Source: Novimethylophilus sp036504375
GTDB taxonomy: Bacteria > Pseudomonadota > Gammaproteobacteria > Burkholderiales > Methylophilaceae
Assembly (NCBI RefSeq): GCF_036504375.1
Contig: NZ_DASXVH010000052.1
Span: 1 to 41,565 of the forward strand
Reading direction: 5' to 3'
DNA length: 41,565 nucleotides
The notes under the pieces were generated by a model, which had not been told where the DNA came from, searched no databases, and saw only the letters and a program-made list of their open reading frames with translations. This document shows positions 7,125-15,989 of the stretch, one piece after another. Numbering within the stretch: position 1 is the stretch's first letter; every line of letters starts with the position of its first letter. A program made the translations under genes and the position numbers.

Positions 7125-9233
7125 TCAATTCAGCTGCATTGAATCGGACATGATCTTGGGCGTGATGAAGAACAGAATTTCCTGCTTGCTGTCCTCTCTG
7201 GCGTTGGAGCGGAACAATGGGCCGACGATCGGCAGCGCGCCGAAGAAAGGTACGCGCTCATTGGCGTCCTTCTTGGTTTCCTTATAGAAGCCGCCGAGCA
7301 CTGCTGTTTCGCCATTATCCACCAGCACTTTGGTCTTGACTTTGTTCGTGTTGATGGCCGGTCCTGCGGTAGTGTCCTTGCCGCGCGAGTCGTTGGTGAC
7401 CTCGATATCCATGCCAATTTTGTCGTCAGGCGTGATTTGCGGTGTTACCAATATGCCCAATGTAGCCTTCTTGAAAGCTACGCTGGTTGCACCTGAACTG
7501 CTGGCCTGCTGATACGGGATTTCTTCGCCGAAATCGAAACTCGACTGTTGCTGATTGGCCGTGATGACACGCGGGCTGGAAATAATCTTGGTTTTGCCGT
7601 CGGCCTCCGCCGCCGAAAGCTCGAGATTGAGCAGGAAGCCGGCAGGCAGTTTGAACAAGGTAAACGCCAGTGAAGACAACGCGGAGCCCGTTGCGCTGGT
7701 GGCTGGCAGGTTGACGTTCAGATCCTGGACTTGGCCCAGTGTCGTTGTTTTAGTGGCAAGATTTTGGGAATTGGCGACATGCGAACTGAATGCGTTATTA
7801 CCGTTCTTTTTGGTGACGCCGAACTTTGCCCCCAGGCTCTTGCTGAAGCTCTCATCTGCGTTGACGATACGGGCTTCGATCAGCACCTGGCGTGCCGAAA
7901 TATCCACTTTGTTCAGAATTTCCTGGATTTTCGCCAGCGAAGTGTCAATGTCCTTGACGAACAGCGTATTGGTCACAGGGTCAACAACCGCGCTGCCACG
8001 TTTTGACAATAAGGGCTGCTTGGCATCGCTGATCAGTGTCTTGATATCTGCGGCCTTTTGGTATTTGACTTCAAACGATTGCGTCACCAAAGGCTTGATA
8101 TCGTCAATCTGGTTTTCCTGCTCCTGATCCTGTTTGCGGCGCGTGGCGATCTCATCCTTGGGTGCGAACACCAGGGTGTTGCCGAGATTGTCCATGCCCA
8201 GGCCTTTCTGTTTCATGATGATGTCCAGGGCTTGGTCCCATGGCACATCTTTCAGACGCAAAGTGATGGTTCCCTGTATGGCATCTGAAACCACCACATT
8301 CTTGCCGGTAAAGTCCCCTATGATACGCAATAAGCTCTTTACATCTATCCCATTGAAATCCAGTGAAAGTTTATCGCCGCTGAAGCCGGTTTTTGATCCC
8401 TGCATGATTTTGTTGGGATCGAATACGATGGGCTTCACCTCAACGGTAAAGCGCCGATCCGTTTGATAGGCTGAATGTTCCCAATCGCCTTTAGGCTCGA
8501 TCACCATGCGGATGTTCTGTCCCTGCCTGTAGGTGTCGACAGTGAGTACCGGCGTGGCAAAATTCGTTACATTAAGCCGCCGTTCCATTTTTGCCGGGAT
8601 GGCGGTGTTGAGGAATTCCACCACCAGATTTTTCCCTTGCTGGCGAATGTCGATGCCTGTGCCTGCTTCCTCAAGATCAACAATGATGCGGCCTTCGCCA
8701 TTTTTTCCGCGCTGAAAATCGACATTTTTCAAAGCATTCTTTTGCAGGCCGGTTACTGCCTGACTAAAGTGCGTAGTAGCCGCGTCTGGAACCCCCGCAC
8801 TACCGTTAGCCTGCAGCGTGACCAGTACGGTGCGGCCCTCAATGCTTGTAGAGTATGTGGCTGGTTTGTTGAGGTTGAGCACGATGCGGGTTCGGTTATT
8901 GGCTTGAACTGCGTTCATGCTTCGCAGCAGGCCATCACCCGCATTTATCGCATTTTTTGGTAAGTGATTGCCTACATTCACGAAATCAAGCGCAATGCGT
9001 GGTGGAGCTGCAGTGGTGAACGCTGCGGGAGGCTGCGCCGGTTCTTGTTTGAGCGTGACTTTTACAACGACTTTGCCTCCTGGCAACGCCGAGTAATCGA
9101 TCTTTTCCACCGTGTTTGAATCACTCGCAACGTCTGCTCCGGAGTTGTCCGCCGCGCTCGCATTCAATGCCAAAAGCCCCATGGCAAGCAATGCGCCCAG
9201 CCATCTAAATTTCATGTATTGATAATTAATCAT
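7125..9233 (-). CDS. pilQ: Type IV pilus secretin PilQ
   Basis: Outer-membrane secretin forming the gated pore through which type IV pili leave the cell. It has 702 residues with a signal peptide (KFRWLGALLAMGLLALNASA), two N-terminal AMIN-type regions that should bind peptidoglycan (about 40-140 and 165-270), an STN domain from about 285 (LSLDFNGIDVKSLLRIIGDF), a secretin N-domain from about 380, and the C-terminal secretin domain to about 700 with VPFFGALPIVGPLF. The ATG at 9233 has AGGTG eight bases upstream; a second ATG six codons in is possible. It is last of the pilMNOPQ genes, nine bases after pilP. Confidence 0.96.
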   Translation of the reverse strand: MINYQYMKFRWLGALLAMGLLALNASAADNSGADVASDSNTVEKIDYSALPGGKVVVKVTLKQEPAQPPAAFTTAAPPRIALDFVNVGNHLPKNAINAGDGLLRSMNAVQANNRTRIVLNLNKPATYSTSIEGRTVLVTLQANGSAGVPDAATTHFSQAVTGLQKNALKNVDFQRGKNGEGRIIVDLEEAGTGIDIRQQGKNLVVEFLNTAIPAKMERRLNVTNFATPVLTVDTYRQGQNIRMVIEPKGDWEHSAYQTDRRFTVEVKPIVFDPNKIMQGSKTGFSGDKLSLDFNGIDVKSLLRIIGDFTGKNVVVSDAIQGTITLRLKDVPWDQALDIIMKQKGLGMDNLGNTLVFAPKDEIATRRKQDQEQENQIDDIKPLVTQSFEVKYQKAADIKTLISDAKQPLLSKRGSAVVDPVTNTLFVKDIDTSLAKIQEILNKVDISARQVLIEARIVNADESFSKSLGAKFGVTKKNGNNAFSSHVANSQNLATKTTTLGQVQDLNVNLPATSATGSALSSLAFTLFKLPAGFLLNLELSAAEADGKTKIISSPRVITANQQQSSFDFGEEIPYQQASSSGATSVAFKKATLGILVTPQITPDDKIGMDIEVTNDSRGKDTTAGPAINTNKVKTKVLVDNGETAVLGGFYKETKKDANERVPFFGALPIVGPLFRSNAREDSKQEILFFITPKIMSDSMQLN

Positions 9234-9241
9234 TTTGGCAC

Positions 9242-9748
9242 CTACTCTTGCGGATTGATTGTAACGCGACGTTCCACATACTCGCCCGTCGTGTCCAGCA
9301 GCATTTCTTTAATAGCGACCTCGTCCTTGCTAAGACTCGTAACTAAGCCGTAATTCTGACCCATGTAATTTCCCACTTGTACCTGATACACCGCGTTATC
9401 CGGAGCCATGATCAATGCCACGCTCTTCTTGCCTTGCTCCAGGTAACCGACAAATTTGAGGCTTTCCAGGGGGAAAGATTCCAAGGGTTCTTTCAGGCGA
9501 CTCAGATCCGGTTTCAATCCTCCGGATCTACCGCTGTCAGCGGCGCTACGCGCTTTAAACGGATCATGAAGCGAGCCATCTGCGTTGTACATTAAAGGTT
9601 CGTACTTTTTCAATTCCGGCAATGGTACGATCTTGCCTTTGACCTGAGACATGCGCTCTTTCATCCAGCGGTCGAGATCGTCCTCTTTCCCCCCGGAGCA
9701 ACCGGCCAATATCAGTAGCGATGTCAACAACAGGGTAAACAGCCTCAT
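9242..9748 (-). CDS. pilP: Type IV pilus assembly lipoprotein PilP
   Basis: A 168-residue inner-membrane lipoprotein that connects the PilN-PilO complex to the PilQ secretin. The signal sequence ends in the lipobox LAGC (Cys at about residue 17). A flexible stretch follows, then a compact C-terminal beta domain (about 90-165, FVGYLEQGKKSVALI to YVERRVTI) that contacts PilQ. Its start codon overlaps the pilO stop as ATGA, so translation is probably coupled. Confidence 0.95.
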   Translation of the reverse strand: MRLFTLLLTSLLILAGCSGGKEDDLDRWMKERMSQVKGKIVPLPELKKYEPLMYNADGSLHDPFKARSAADSGRSGGLKPDLSRLKEPLESFPLESLKFVGYLEQGKKSVALIMAPDNAVYQVQVGNYMGQNYGLVTSLSKDEVAIKEMLLDTTGEYVERRVTINPQE

Positions 9749-10416
9749 GAACCTTGCCTCTTGGGTGAAACGCCTTTCTTGCTGGGGGCTGGCGCCTCGC
9801 TTTTATCCAGAGCCCGGAAAGTCGTGGCGATGGCATCCATGCTCAATTTGATTTGAGCGTTGCCTTTGCTGTCTTTGGCGCTGACGGGAACGATAGAGAT
9901 TTCGCTCAAAGTTACGATGCGAGACATTTGTCCAAGATCGGCTGCAAACGCGCCAAGATCGTGATAAACGCCCAGCACGCGAATATTGATGGGCATTTCC
10001 GCATAAAGATTGGATGGCTTCTCAGCGCCGGGCTTGAACAAGTCGAACTCCAGCCCGCGGCCTATGCCAGCTTGATTGATATCCGTCAACAGCCCGTCCA
10101 TCTGGGACTTATCCGGGAGCTGTTTAAGCAACGCATTGGATTTCTGCTCGGCTTCCTTTAATTGCGCCTTATATTTATCAAGATTGGCTGCCTGGGCCAT
10201 CCTAGTTTCAAAAGCGCTTCGTAAACCGCTATTTTTGTCTGGCCCCCATTCTTCATCCCGCGCTATTTGCAGGTCGTCCAGCATCGGTTTCCAGATAAAC
10301 CATCCGCCCGCAGCAACCACTACCAGCAGGATTGCCAGCAATAACACACCCTTGACAGGCAGCGGCATGCTGCCGATATTCTTGAAATCAATATTGCGCA
10401 GATCGTTGAGGTTCAT
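9745..10416 (-). CDS. pilO: Type IV pilus alignment protein PilO
   Basis: A 223-residue bitopic inner-membrane protein. One membrane helix at about residues 22-42 (VLLLAILLVVVAAGGWFIW) is followed by a coiled-coil stretch and a periplasmic ferredoxin-like domain. It pairs with PilN and, through PilP, links the cytoplasmic PilM to the outer-membrane pore. The C-terminal tail (SEAPAPSKKGVSPKRQGS) is basic and probably disordered. It starts two bases after the pilN stop. Confidence 0.95.
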   Translation of the reverse strand: MNLNDLRNIDFKNIGSMPLPVKGVLLLAILLVVVAAGGWFIWKPMLDDLQIARDEEWGPDKNSGLRSAFETRMAQAANLDKYKAQLKEAEQKSNALLKQLPDKSQMDGLLTDINQAGIGRGLEFDLFKPGAEKPSNLYAEMPINIRVLGVYHDLGAFAADLGQMSRIVTLSEISIVPVSAKDSKGNAQIKLSMDAIATTFRALDKSEAPAPSKKGVSPKRQGS

Positions 10417-10418
10417 GG

Positions 10419-11009
10419 CTAGCCTCTTTTCTGCTGAAGCTGCTTCATGGCATCAGAATCGGGTGTGGCCGACTTCAGTTTGACCGTCATCGTGAATGCA
10501 CTCATTTTTTGGTTATTTTGGTTAGACGAAACAATTTGAATTAACTGTGGTGAATATAATATGTTCGAGTTGCTTAAATTCTTCACCAGGACGGCAACCC
10601 GAGCATTTGTATCCGCCACGCCTTCCATTGTGATGAGATCGCCAGTCTGTTTGAGGCTTTTCAGGGCTACGGCTTCCGGTATCTGGCGGGCGATCTCATC
10701 CAGCATCACCACTGCGCGGGACCTGTTGTTTTGCAACGATTCCACCGCCTGAATGCGATCCTTGAGTTCGCCAATTTTCGCCTTCAGGCCATCGATCTCC
10801 TTGATTTCATTGTCCAGCTTTGCGATCGCATCCTTTAGCCGCTGGTTTCTGGATGCCTGCGCCGCAACATCGGTGCCGATATACGTATATCCGGTAAAAA
10901 TAATGGCGAGGCCAAGAGTCAGTACCGCCGCGGCCATGAGCCCAAACTGGCGCTGTTGTTCGGCACGCTTGATCTGGCGGTGCGGCAGTAGATTGATGCG
11001 AATTCTCAT
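10419..11009 (-). CDS. pilN: Type IV pilus assembly protein PilN
   Basis: A 196-residue inner-membrane protein. The N-terminal cytoplasmic peptide RINLLPHRQIKR contains the INLLP motif that docks into the groove of PilM. One membrane helix follows (about 22-42), then a coiled coil (KLDNEIKEIDGLKAKIGELK) and a periplasmic domain that dimerises with PilO. The start ATG overlaps the pilM stop by four bases, so coupling is likely. Confidence 0.95.
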   Translation of the reverse strand: MRIRINLLPHRQIKRAEQQRQFGLMAAAVLTLGLAIIFTGYTYIGTDVAAQASRNQRLKDAIAKLDNEIKEIDGLKAKIGELKDRIQAVESLQNNRSRAVVMLDEIARQIPEAVALKSLKQTGDLITMEGVADTNARVAVLVKNLSNSNILYSPQLIQIVSSNQNNQKMSAFTMTVKLKSATPDSDAMKQLQQKRG

Positions 11010-12073
11010 GCGTCGAATCTCCGCATTGCCAGACCGCAGGCGATCATCAATGAAGGTGCGTCCGCAGCCAGTTGGGTGGCATTAATATGTTTGGCCAGCG
11101 CTATATTGGCAAAAGGATTGGCTGTTACCGTATGGAGCTGCGTACGCGCTCCGACTGCCTCGTCGGCTCCGGCGATGGAGGCGCAGCCGCCCGCCAGCAT
11201 GATATGGTCAATGCCAAACTGGGTGGAGTTGGTGAAAAGCTGTGCCGCGCGCGCAATTTCCATCGCCAGTGATTGCACAAATGGCTGCAATACTTCGGCG
11301 TCGTAATTATCCGGCAGTCCGCCTTTACGTTTGGCTATTTCGGCCTCTTCCGGGGACAAGCCGTAGCGACGGATAACTTCCTGCGTCAGCTGATTGCCGC
11401 CAAAAGGCTGTTCGCGGGTGTAGACCGATTGATTGTCATGCAACACATTGATATGCATCATTTGCGCACCGACATCGACGATCATGACCGTTTGATCGCT
11501 GCCGGCGTTGGGCAGCTGGCTGGCGGCAAGGCTGTACGCCGCTTCAGTAGCATAGGTTTCCACGTCCATGACGACCGCCTTGAGCCCGGCTTCCTCGGCG
11601 ACGGCGATCCGGTCTTCAATGCGTTCTTTCTTGGACGCTGCGATTAAAACTTCGACATTTTGAGGGTTGTTGGGGACGGTATCCAATATCTGGAAATCGA
11701 TATTGACCTCATCCAGAGAAAACGGAATGTACTGATTGGCCTCGGCTTCAACCTGAAGCTCCATTTCCATTTCGCTCAAGCCAGCCAGCATATTGACTTT
11801 TTTGCTGATGACCGCGGCCGCGGGCAGTGCCAGTGCAATATTCTTTTCGCGCGTCCCCATCAATTTCCAGGCGCGGCGAATGGTCTCGCTGACGTGTTCC
11901 AGGCTGGCGATATTACCGTCCACCACGGCATCCCTGGGCAGCGGTGCGATGGCGTAACGCTCGAGCCGATAAGCGCCCTTGCCGTCATCGGCCAATTCCA
12001 CCATTTTCACTGTGGTCGAGCTGATGTCGACACCGATAAGCGGTGGAGCATGATCTTTAAAGAAATCAAACAA
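11006..12073 (-). CDS. pilM: Type IV pilus actin-like protein PilM
   Basis: A 355-residue cytoplasmic actin/FtsA-fold ATP-binding protein that anchors the pilus alignment complex through the PilN tail. The phosphate-binding loop GVDISSTTVKMVEL and the second ATPase block IVDVGAQMMHINV are visible, with the C-terminal GGCASIAG segment. The start is TTG at 12071-12073, supported by AAGGGA at 12081-12086 and by the normal family start MFDFF. It is the first pil gene, divergent from the PBP1A gene, the usual arrangement in gamma- and betaproteobacteria. The promoter should lie in 12087-12180. Confidence 0.95.
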   Translation of the reverse strand: MFDFFKDHAPPLIGVDISSTTVKMVELADDGKGAYRLERYAIAPLPRDAVVDGNIASLEHVSETIRRAWKLMGTREKNIALALPAAAVISKKVNMLAGLSEMEMELQVEAEANQYIPFSLDEVNIDFQILDTVPNNPQNVEVLIAASKKERIEDRIAVAEEAGLKAVVMDVETYATEAAYSLAASQLPNAGSDQTVMIVDVGAQMMHINVLHDNQSVYTREQPFGGNQLTQEVIRRYGLSPEEAEIAKRKGGLPDNYDAEVLQPFVQSLAMEIARAAQLFTNSTQFGIDHIMLAGGCASIAGADEAVGARTQLHTVTANPFANIALAKHINATQLAADAPSLMIACGLAMRRFDA

Positions 12074-12193
12074 CCCGAAATCCCTTCTATATCGATCAGT
12101 TACGGGCTAAGCAAACAATTTACGTTAAATCCTAGCAACAACTATCGACACTGTAAAGATTTTTTTTAATTTTCATTTATTTGCCGTGCGGCA

Positions 12194-12199
12194 TATAAT
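12194..12199 (+). promoter_or_regulatory. Likely -10 element for the PBP1A gene
   Basis: A perfect TATAAT sits 35 bp before the ATG at 12234, in the AT-rich divergent region between pilM and the PBP1A gene. The best -35 at 17-bp spacing is the weak TTTCAT (12171-12176). The box lies downstream of a GTG at 12186 that would otherwise extend the reading frame, which argues that translation starts at 12234. Confidence 0.5.
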
Positions 12200-12233
12200 C
12201 CATTTTGAAAAAACTGTGCTGAAAATTTTTCCC

Positions 12234-14606
12234 ATGTTTCTCAATAAATGGTGGCAATACCTGATCCTAGCAACGGTCGTTGCCGTCCTTGCGGTAGCTT
12301 CGCTGATCGGCCTGGCGGCCGTGCTGATATATCCCGATCTGCCTTCTCTTGAATCGTTGACCGATTATCGGCCGAAAGTGCCGTTGCGCGTATATTCCGA
12401 AGATGGCTATCTGATTGGCGAGTTTGGCGAAGAGCGGCGTGCGGTGGTCAAAATTGAAGATGTTCCGCTGCATATGAAACAAGCCATTCTGGCGGCGGAG
12501 GACGAGCGTTTCTATCAGCATGGGGGAGTCGATACCCTGGGTGTGCTGCGTGCCGCATTCGCCAATCTGAGTGCAGGCGGAGCCAAAGAAGGGGCGAGTA
12601 CCATCACCATGCAGGTGGCGCGCAACTTTTTCCTCTCCAGCGAAAAAACCCTCAAGCGCAAAATCAGTGAAGCGTTGCTGGCTATCAAAATCGAGCATAG
12701 TCTTTCCAAAGACCGTATTCTTGAGCTGTATATCAATCAGATTTACTTGGGGCAGCGGGCGTATGGTTTTGCCGCCGCATCTCAAGTCTATTACGGCAAG
12801 CCGCTCGATAAATTGAATGCTGCCGAATTCGCAATGCTGGCCGGGCTGCCAAAGGCACCGTCGCGCTACAACCCTTTCGCTAACCTTAAACGTGCCGAGG
12901 CGCGCCAGAATTATGTGCTGAAGCGCATGCGCGAATTGAAATTCCTCAGCGAAAGCGAGTATCAGGCCAGCCTCAAGCAGGAGCTGCACTTCAAGGCATC
13001 GCGCCAATCGCGTGATCTCGCAGCTGATTATGTGGCTGAGATCGTGCGTCAGGAATTGTATTCGCGTTACCAGGAAAGCATCTATAGCAGCGGAATGAAG
13101 GTGGTCACTACCATCCTCAAGAAAAACCAACTTGCCGCCAATGAAGCCGTGCTGCGCGGCGTTCTGGATTATGACAAGCGCCATAATTATCGAGGTCCGG
13201 AAGGACTGGTTCACCTGGCGCATGGAGATCAGGGCTCGCTGGAGGCACTGATGGACGACGCGCTGGATGATGTGCAGGAATTTGGCGGATTGGTGCCGGC
13301 GGTGGTACTGGATGCATCGCCCAAGCGTATCAAGGCTTACCGCCAGAATGGGCATATCGAAGAAATCACCGGCGATGGCCTGCAGCTGGTAGCCAGGACA
13401 CTTGCGGAAAAAGCTGCCGATAAGCAGAAAATCAAGCGTGGCTCCATCATTCGGCTATACCAGGCCAACGACGGCAAATGGAGCGTGGTACAGCTGCCCC
13501 AGGTGGAAGCTGCGCTGGTGGCCGCAGATCCTCAATCCGGGGCTATCCGTGCACTGGTGGGTGGCTTCGACTTTACCCGCAATAAATTCAATCATGCAAC
13601 CCAGGCCTGGCGGCAACCCGGTTCCAGTTTCAAGCCGTTTATTTATTCTGCGGCGCTGGAAAAAGGGCTGACTGCCGCTACCGTCATTAATGATGCGCCT
13701 ATCGTGATCAGTGCCGCCGAAACCGGCAGCAGCGAATGGACGCCGCAAAACTTCGACGGTAAATTCGAAGGACCGATGCGCATGCGTACCGCGCTTACCA
13801 AATCCAAGAACATGGTGTCGATTCGTATCCTGCAGAATATCGGCGTGCCTTACGCACAGGACTATATTCAGCGCTTCGGATTTTCCGCCAAGGATCACCC
13901 GCCCTATCTGGCAATGGCTTTGGGTGCCGGCTCGGTGACTCCGTGGCAAATGGTCGGCGCGTATTCCGTGTTTGCCAACGGTGGCTACCGGGTACAGCCT
14001 TATCTGATCGCGAAGATCACCGATGCCCAGGGTAAACTGATCGAGCAGGCTAAACCGGTGAGTGCCGGTGCCGGTGCGGAGCATGTCGTCGATCCGCGCA
14101 ATACCTTCATCATGACCAGCATCCTGCGCGACGTCGCTCGCATCGGTACCGCCGCCAAGGCGCGTGAGCTGGGGCGTTACGATCTCGCAGGCAAGACCGG
14201 TACCACCAATAATCTGGTGGATGCCTGGTTCGCCGGTTATAACCCGACACAAGTCGCGGTGGCCTGGATCGGGTTCGACCAGCCGCGTACGCTGGGCAAT
14301 CAGGAAACTGGCGGCCACGCTGCATTGCCGATGTGGATCAGTTATATGGGCAAAGTGCTGCAGGGCGTGCCGGATGAGCCATATCCTGTTCCGCCGGGAG
14401 TGGTGCAGGCCAAGGTCAATCCGCTGACAGGTTTGCGGGTGGATGAAAACGAAAGCGGCCTGTATGAATATTTTTATCAGGAATTCCTGCCGCCGCTGGC
14501 ACACTCGGGCGAAAGCAATATTCTCGATGGAGAGGAGCCCGCAATACCGCCGCCGGGTGGAGGCGGAGGCGGCGTCAGTCCGATGCTGCAGGATCAGCTA
14601 TTCTGA
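12234..14606 (+). CDS. mrcA: Penicillin-binding protein 1A (class A PBP)
   Basis: A bifunctional peptidoglycan synthase with glycosyltransferase and transpeptidase domains, anchored in the inner membrane. From ATG 12234 it has 790 residues: a membrane helix at about 8-35, a GT51 domain with AAEDERFYQHGGVD (catalytic Glu near 89), and a transpeptidase with the active-site serine in PGSSFKPF (near 464), SKN near 524 and KTGTT near 654. An OB-like insert lies between. The C-terminus is rich in Pro and Gly. A GTG at 12186 would add 16 residues but includes the TATAAT box. It is divergent from pilM, a common arrangement. Also called ponA. Confidence 0.95.
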   Translation: MFLNKWWQYLILATVVAVLAVASLIGLAAVLIYPDLPSLESLTDYRPKVPLRVYSEDGYLIGEFGEERRAVVKIEDVPLHMKQAILAAEDERFYQHGGVDTLGVLRAAFANLSAGGAKEGASTITMQVARNFFLSSEKTLKRKISEALLAIKIEHSLSKDRILELYINQIYLGQRAYGFAAASQVYYGKPLDKLNAAEFAMLAGLPKAPSRYNPFANLKRAEARQNYVLKRMRELKFLSESEYQASLKQELHFKASRQSRDLAADYVAEIVRQELYSRYQESIYSSGMKVVTTILKKNQLAANEAVLRGVLDYDKRHNYRGPEGLVHLAHGDQGSLEALMDDALDDVQEFGGLVPAVVLDASPKRIKAYRQNGHIEEITGDGLQLVARTLAEKAADKQKIKRGSIIRLYQANDGKWSVVQLPQVEAALVAADPQSGAIRALVGGFDFTRNKFNHATQAWRQPGSSFKPFIYSAALEKGLTAATVINDAPIVISAAETGSSEWTPQNFDGKFEGPMRMRTALTKSKNMVSIRILQNIGVPYAQDYIQRFGFSAKDHPPYLAMALGAGSVTPWQMVGAYSVFANGGYRVQPYLIAKITDAQGKLIEQAKPVSAGAGAEHVVDPRNTFIMTSILRDVARIGTAAKARELGRYDLAGKTGTTNNLVDAWFAGYNPTQVAVAWIGFDQPRTLGNQETGGHAALPMWISYMGKVLQGVPDEPYPVPPGVVQAKVNPLTGLRVDENESGLYEYFYQEFLPPLAHSGESNILDGEEPAIPPPGGGGGGVSPMLQDQLF

Positions 14607-15217
14607 TGTCCAAGGATTCCACTACGCGCCAGCATCACCTCAGGCAGCTGGTTGCGCAGCAAGCCGCACGCATGATGGCGGAAGAAGGCATCGCCGATTA
14701 TGCCTTCGCCAAGCGCAAGGCGGCACGGCAGCTCGGCATGACGGACGCGAATTGTCTGCCGGGAAATGCCGAAATCGAATCGGCGCTGAGAATTCATCAG
14801 GAAATTTATCACGCGGAAGAGCATGCCGCCGCGCTGCACCGACTGCGTACCGATGCGCTTGCCACGATGCGCCTATTGGAGCGCTTTGATCCTCAATTAA
14901 CCGGGTCGGTGCTGGACGGTACGGCGGGTCGCCACGCCGAAACCGATATTCATCTTTTTGTCGACAGCGACAAAGAGGTGGAAATTTTCCTGTTAAATAA
15001 TAAAATATCGTATCAGACTAGCGAGAAAAGCTACCATCACGGCGGCGAGCGGCGCAAGGTGCCGGTATTTACGCTGGAAGGCCCAAGCGGGCCGATCCGG
15101 CTCATTATTTTTTCGCCCGAAGATGCGCGCACTTCGCCGCGTAATGCCGCAGGCGGTGTAGTTTCGCGTGCTCGGCCGGTGGCTGTGGAAAGCCTGCTCA
15201 ACGAAATCCATGAATGA
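14606..15217 (+). CDS. Conserved protein with degenerate nucleotidyltransferase-like motif
   Basis: A 203-residue protein I do not recognise by name. The N-terminal half (about 1-90) is helical and charged (QQAARMMAEEGIADYAFAKR). At about residues 99-120 it has GSVLDGTAGRHAETDIHLFV, resembling the GS-x10-D-x-D signature of small nucleotidyltransferases but with His in place of the second Asp. Catalysis may be lost or altered. Its ATG overlaps the PBP1A stop as TGATG and it overlaps the PilZ gene by eight bases, so the three genes are probably translated from one mRNA. Function unknown; the nucleotidyltransferase-like fold is an inference from one motif. Confidence 0.8.
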   Translation: MSKDSTTRQHHLRQLVAQQAARMMAEEGIADYAFAKRKAARQLGMTDANCLPGNAEIESALRIHQEIYHAEEHAAALHRLRTDALATMRLLERFDPQLTGSVLDGTAGRHAETDIHLFVDSDKEVEIFLLNNKISYQTSEKSYHHGGERRKVPVFTLEGPSGPIRLIIFSPEDARTSPRNAAGGVVSRARPVAVESLLNEIHE

Positions 15218-15971
15218 CAGCGACGTAAAATTTGAACTCTCTTCAACGCCGGACGATTCCCGCTTCCTGGTGCACAGCAACCTGGAAATCGTGCGTACTT
15301 TTCGCGGTCTGATCAGTCGCAATGAAATGGTGAGCGCGTTTTTCAACGCGGGAAATGAGCTATTGCTGACTTCCGTACTGGCCGTGGACCCCGATGCCAA
15401 TACGGTGATGCTGGACTATGGCTCCAATCCGGCCGTCAACCAGCGCATACTCAAAAGCGAAAAAATCATTTTCGTCACGACGTTGGACAGCGTGAAAGTG
15501 CAGTGGGTCAGCAGTCACATAGAAAGCGATGCTTTCGAAGGACGCGATGCCTTCCGGATCGCCATCCCCCAGCAGATCTTGCGCTTGCAGCGGCGCGAAT
15601 ATTACCGATTGACGACGCCGGTCATCAATCCGCTCAAATGCAAGATTCCTACCGCGGAGGGCATGACCGTCGATATAACGATCGCGGATATCAGCGCCGG
15701 CGGCATAGGTATCGTTATTGCCCAGCCGCTTGGTGTGGCGTTCGAAGTCGGCGCGACATTTCCCGGCTGCCGGGTGGAATTGCCCGGTGTAGGGACGGCC
15801 GAATTCACGCTAGCCATCCAAAGCACCTGGGAAGTGACAATGAAAAACGGCAATAAAAGCTTGCGGGCCGGATGCCAGTTCGTCGATATGCGGCCCGGCA
15901 TACAGGCATTGATCCAGCGTTACATCATCAAGCTCGAGCGGGAACGCATCGCTAACGCTCCCGGCCACTGA
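15210..15971 (+). CDS. YcgR-like PilZ domain protein (c-di-GMP effector)
   Basis: A 253-residue protein with an N-terminal YcgR-type domain (about 1-120) and a C-terminal PilZ domain (about 125-245). The c-di-GMP binding motifs are both present: R-x-x-x-R in RREYYRL (near 128-132) and D-x-S-x-x-G in DISAGG (near 160). YcgR slows flagellar motors when c-di-GMP is high; here the nearby pil genes make surface motility another possible target, which is an inference. The ATG at 15210 is used because it gives MNDSDVKFEL and overlaps the previous stop; a longer frame exists upstream but would sit inside the preceding gene. Confidence 0.88.
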   Translation: MNDSDVKFELSSTPDDSRFLVHSNLEIVRTFRGLISRNEMVSAFFNAGNELLLTSVLAVDPDANTVMLDYGSNPAVNQRILKSEKIIFVTTLDSVKVQWVSSHIESDAFEGRDAFRIAIPQQILRLQRREYYRLTTPVINPLKCKIPTAEGMTVDITIADISAGGIGIVIAQPLGVAFEVGATFPGCRVELPGVGTAEFTLAIQSTWEVTMKNGNKSLRAGCQFVDMRPGIQALIQRYIIKLERERIANAPGH

Positions 15972-15989
15972 TCGGTTAATTGGATCAGT
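15967..15989. terminator. Small hairpin between converging genes, possible bidirectional terminator
   Basis: ACTGATC (15967-15973) and GATCAGT (15983-15989) form a 7-bp inverted repeat with a 9-base loop that spans the stop codons of the PilZ gene and of hemB. There is no long T-run on either side, so termination strength is doubtful. Confidence 0.35.

Noticed and set aside
12186..12233. GTG start for PBP1A giving a longer N-terminus
   Set aside because: The extension contains a perfect TATAAT at 12194-12199, adds residues ahead of the normal cytoplasmic tail, and MFLNKWWQY is the natural start.
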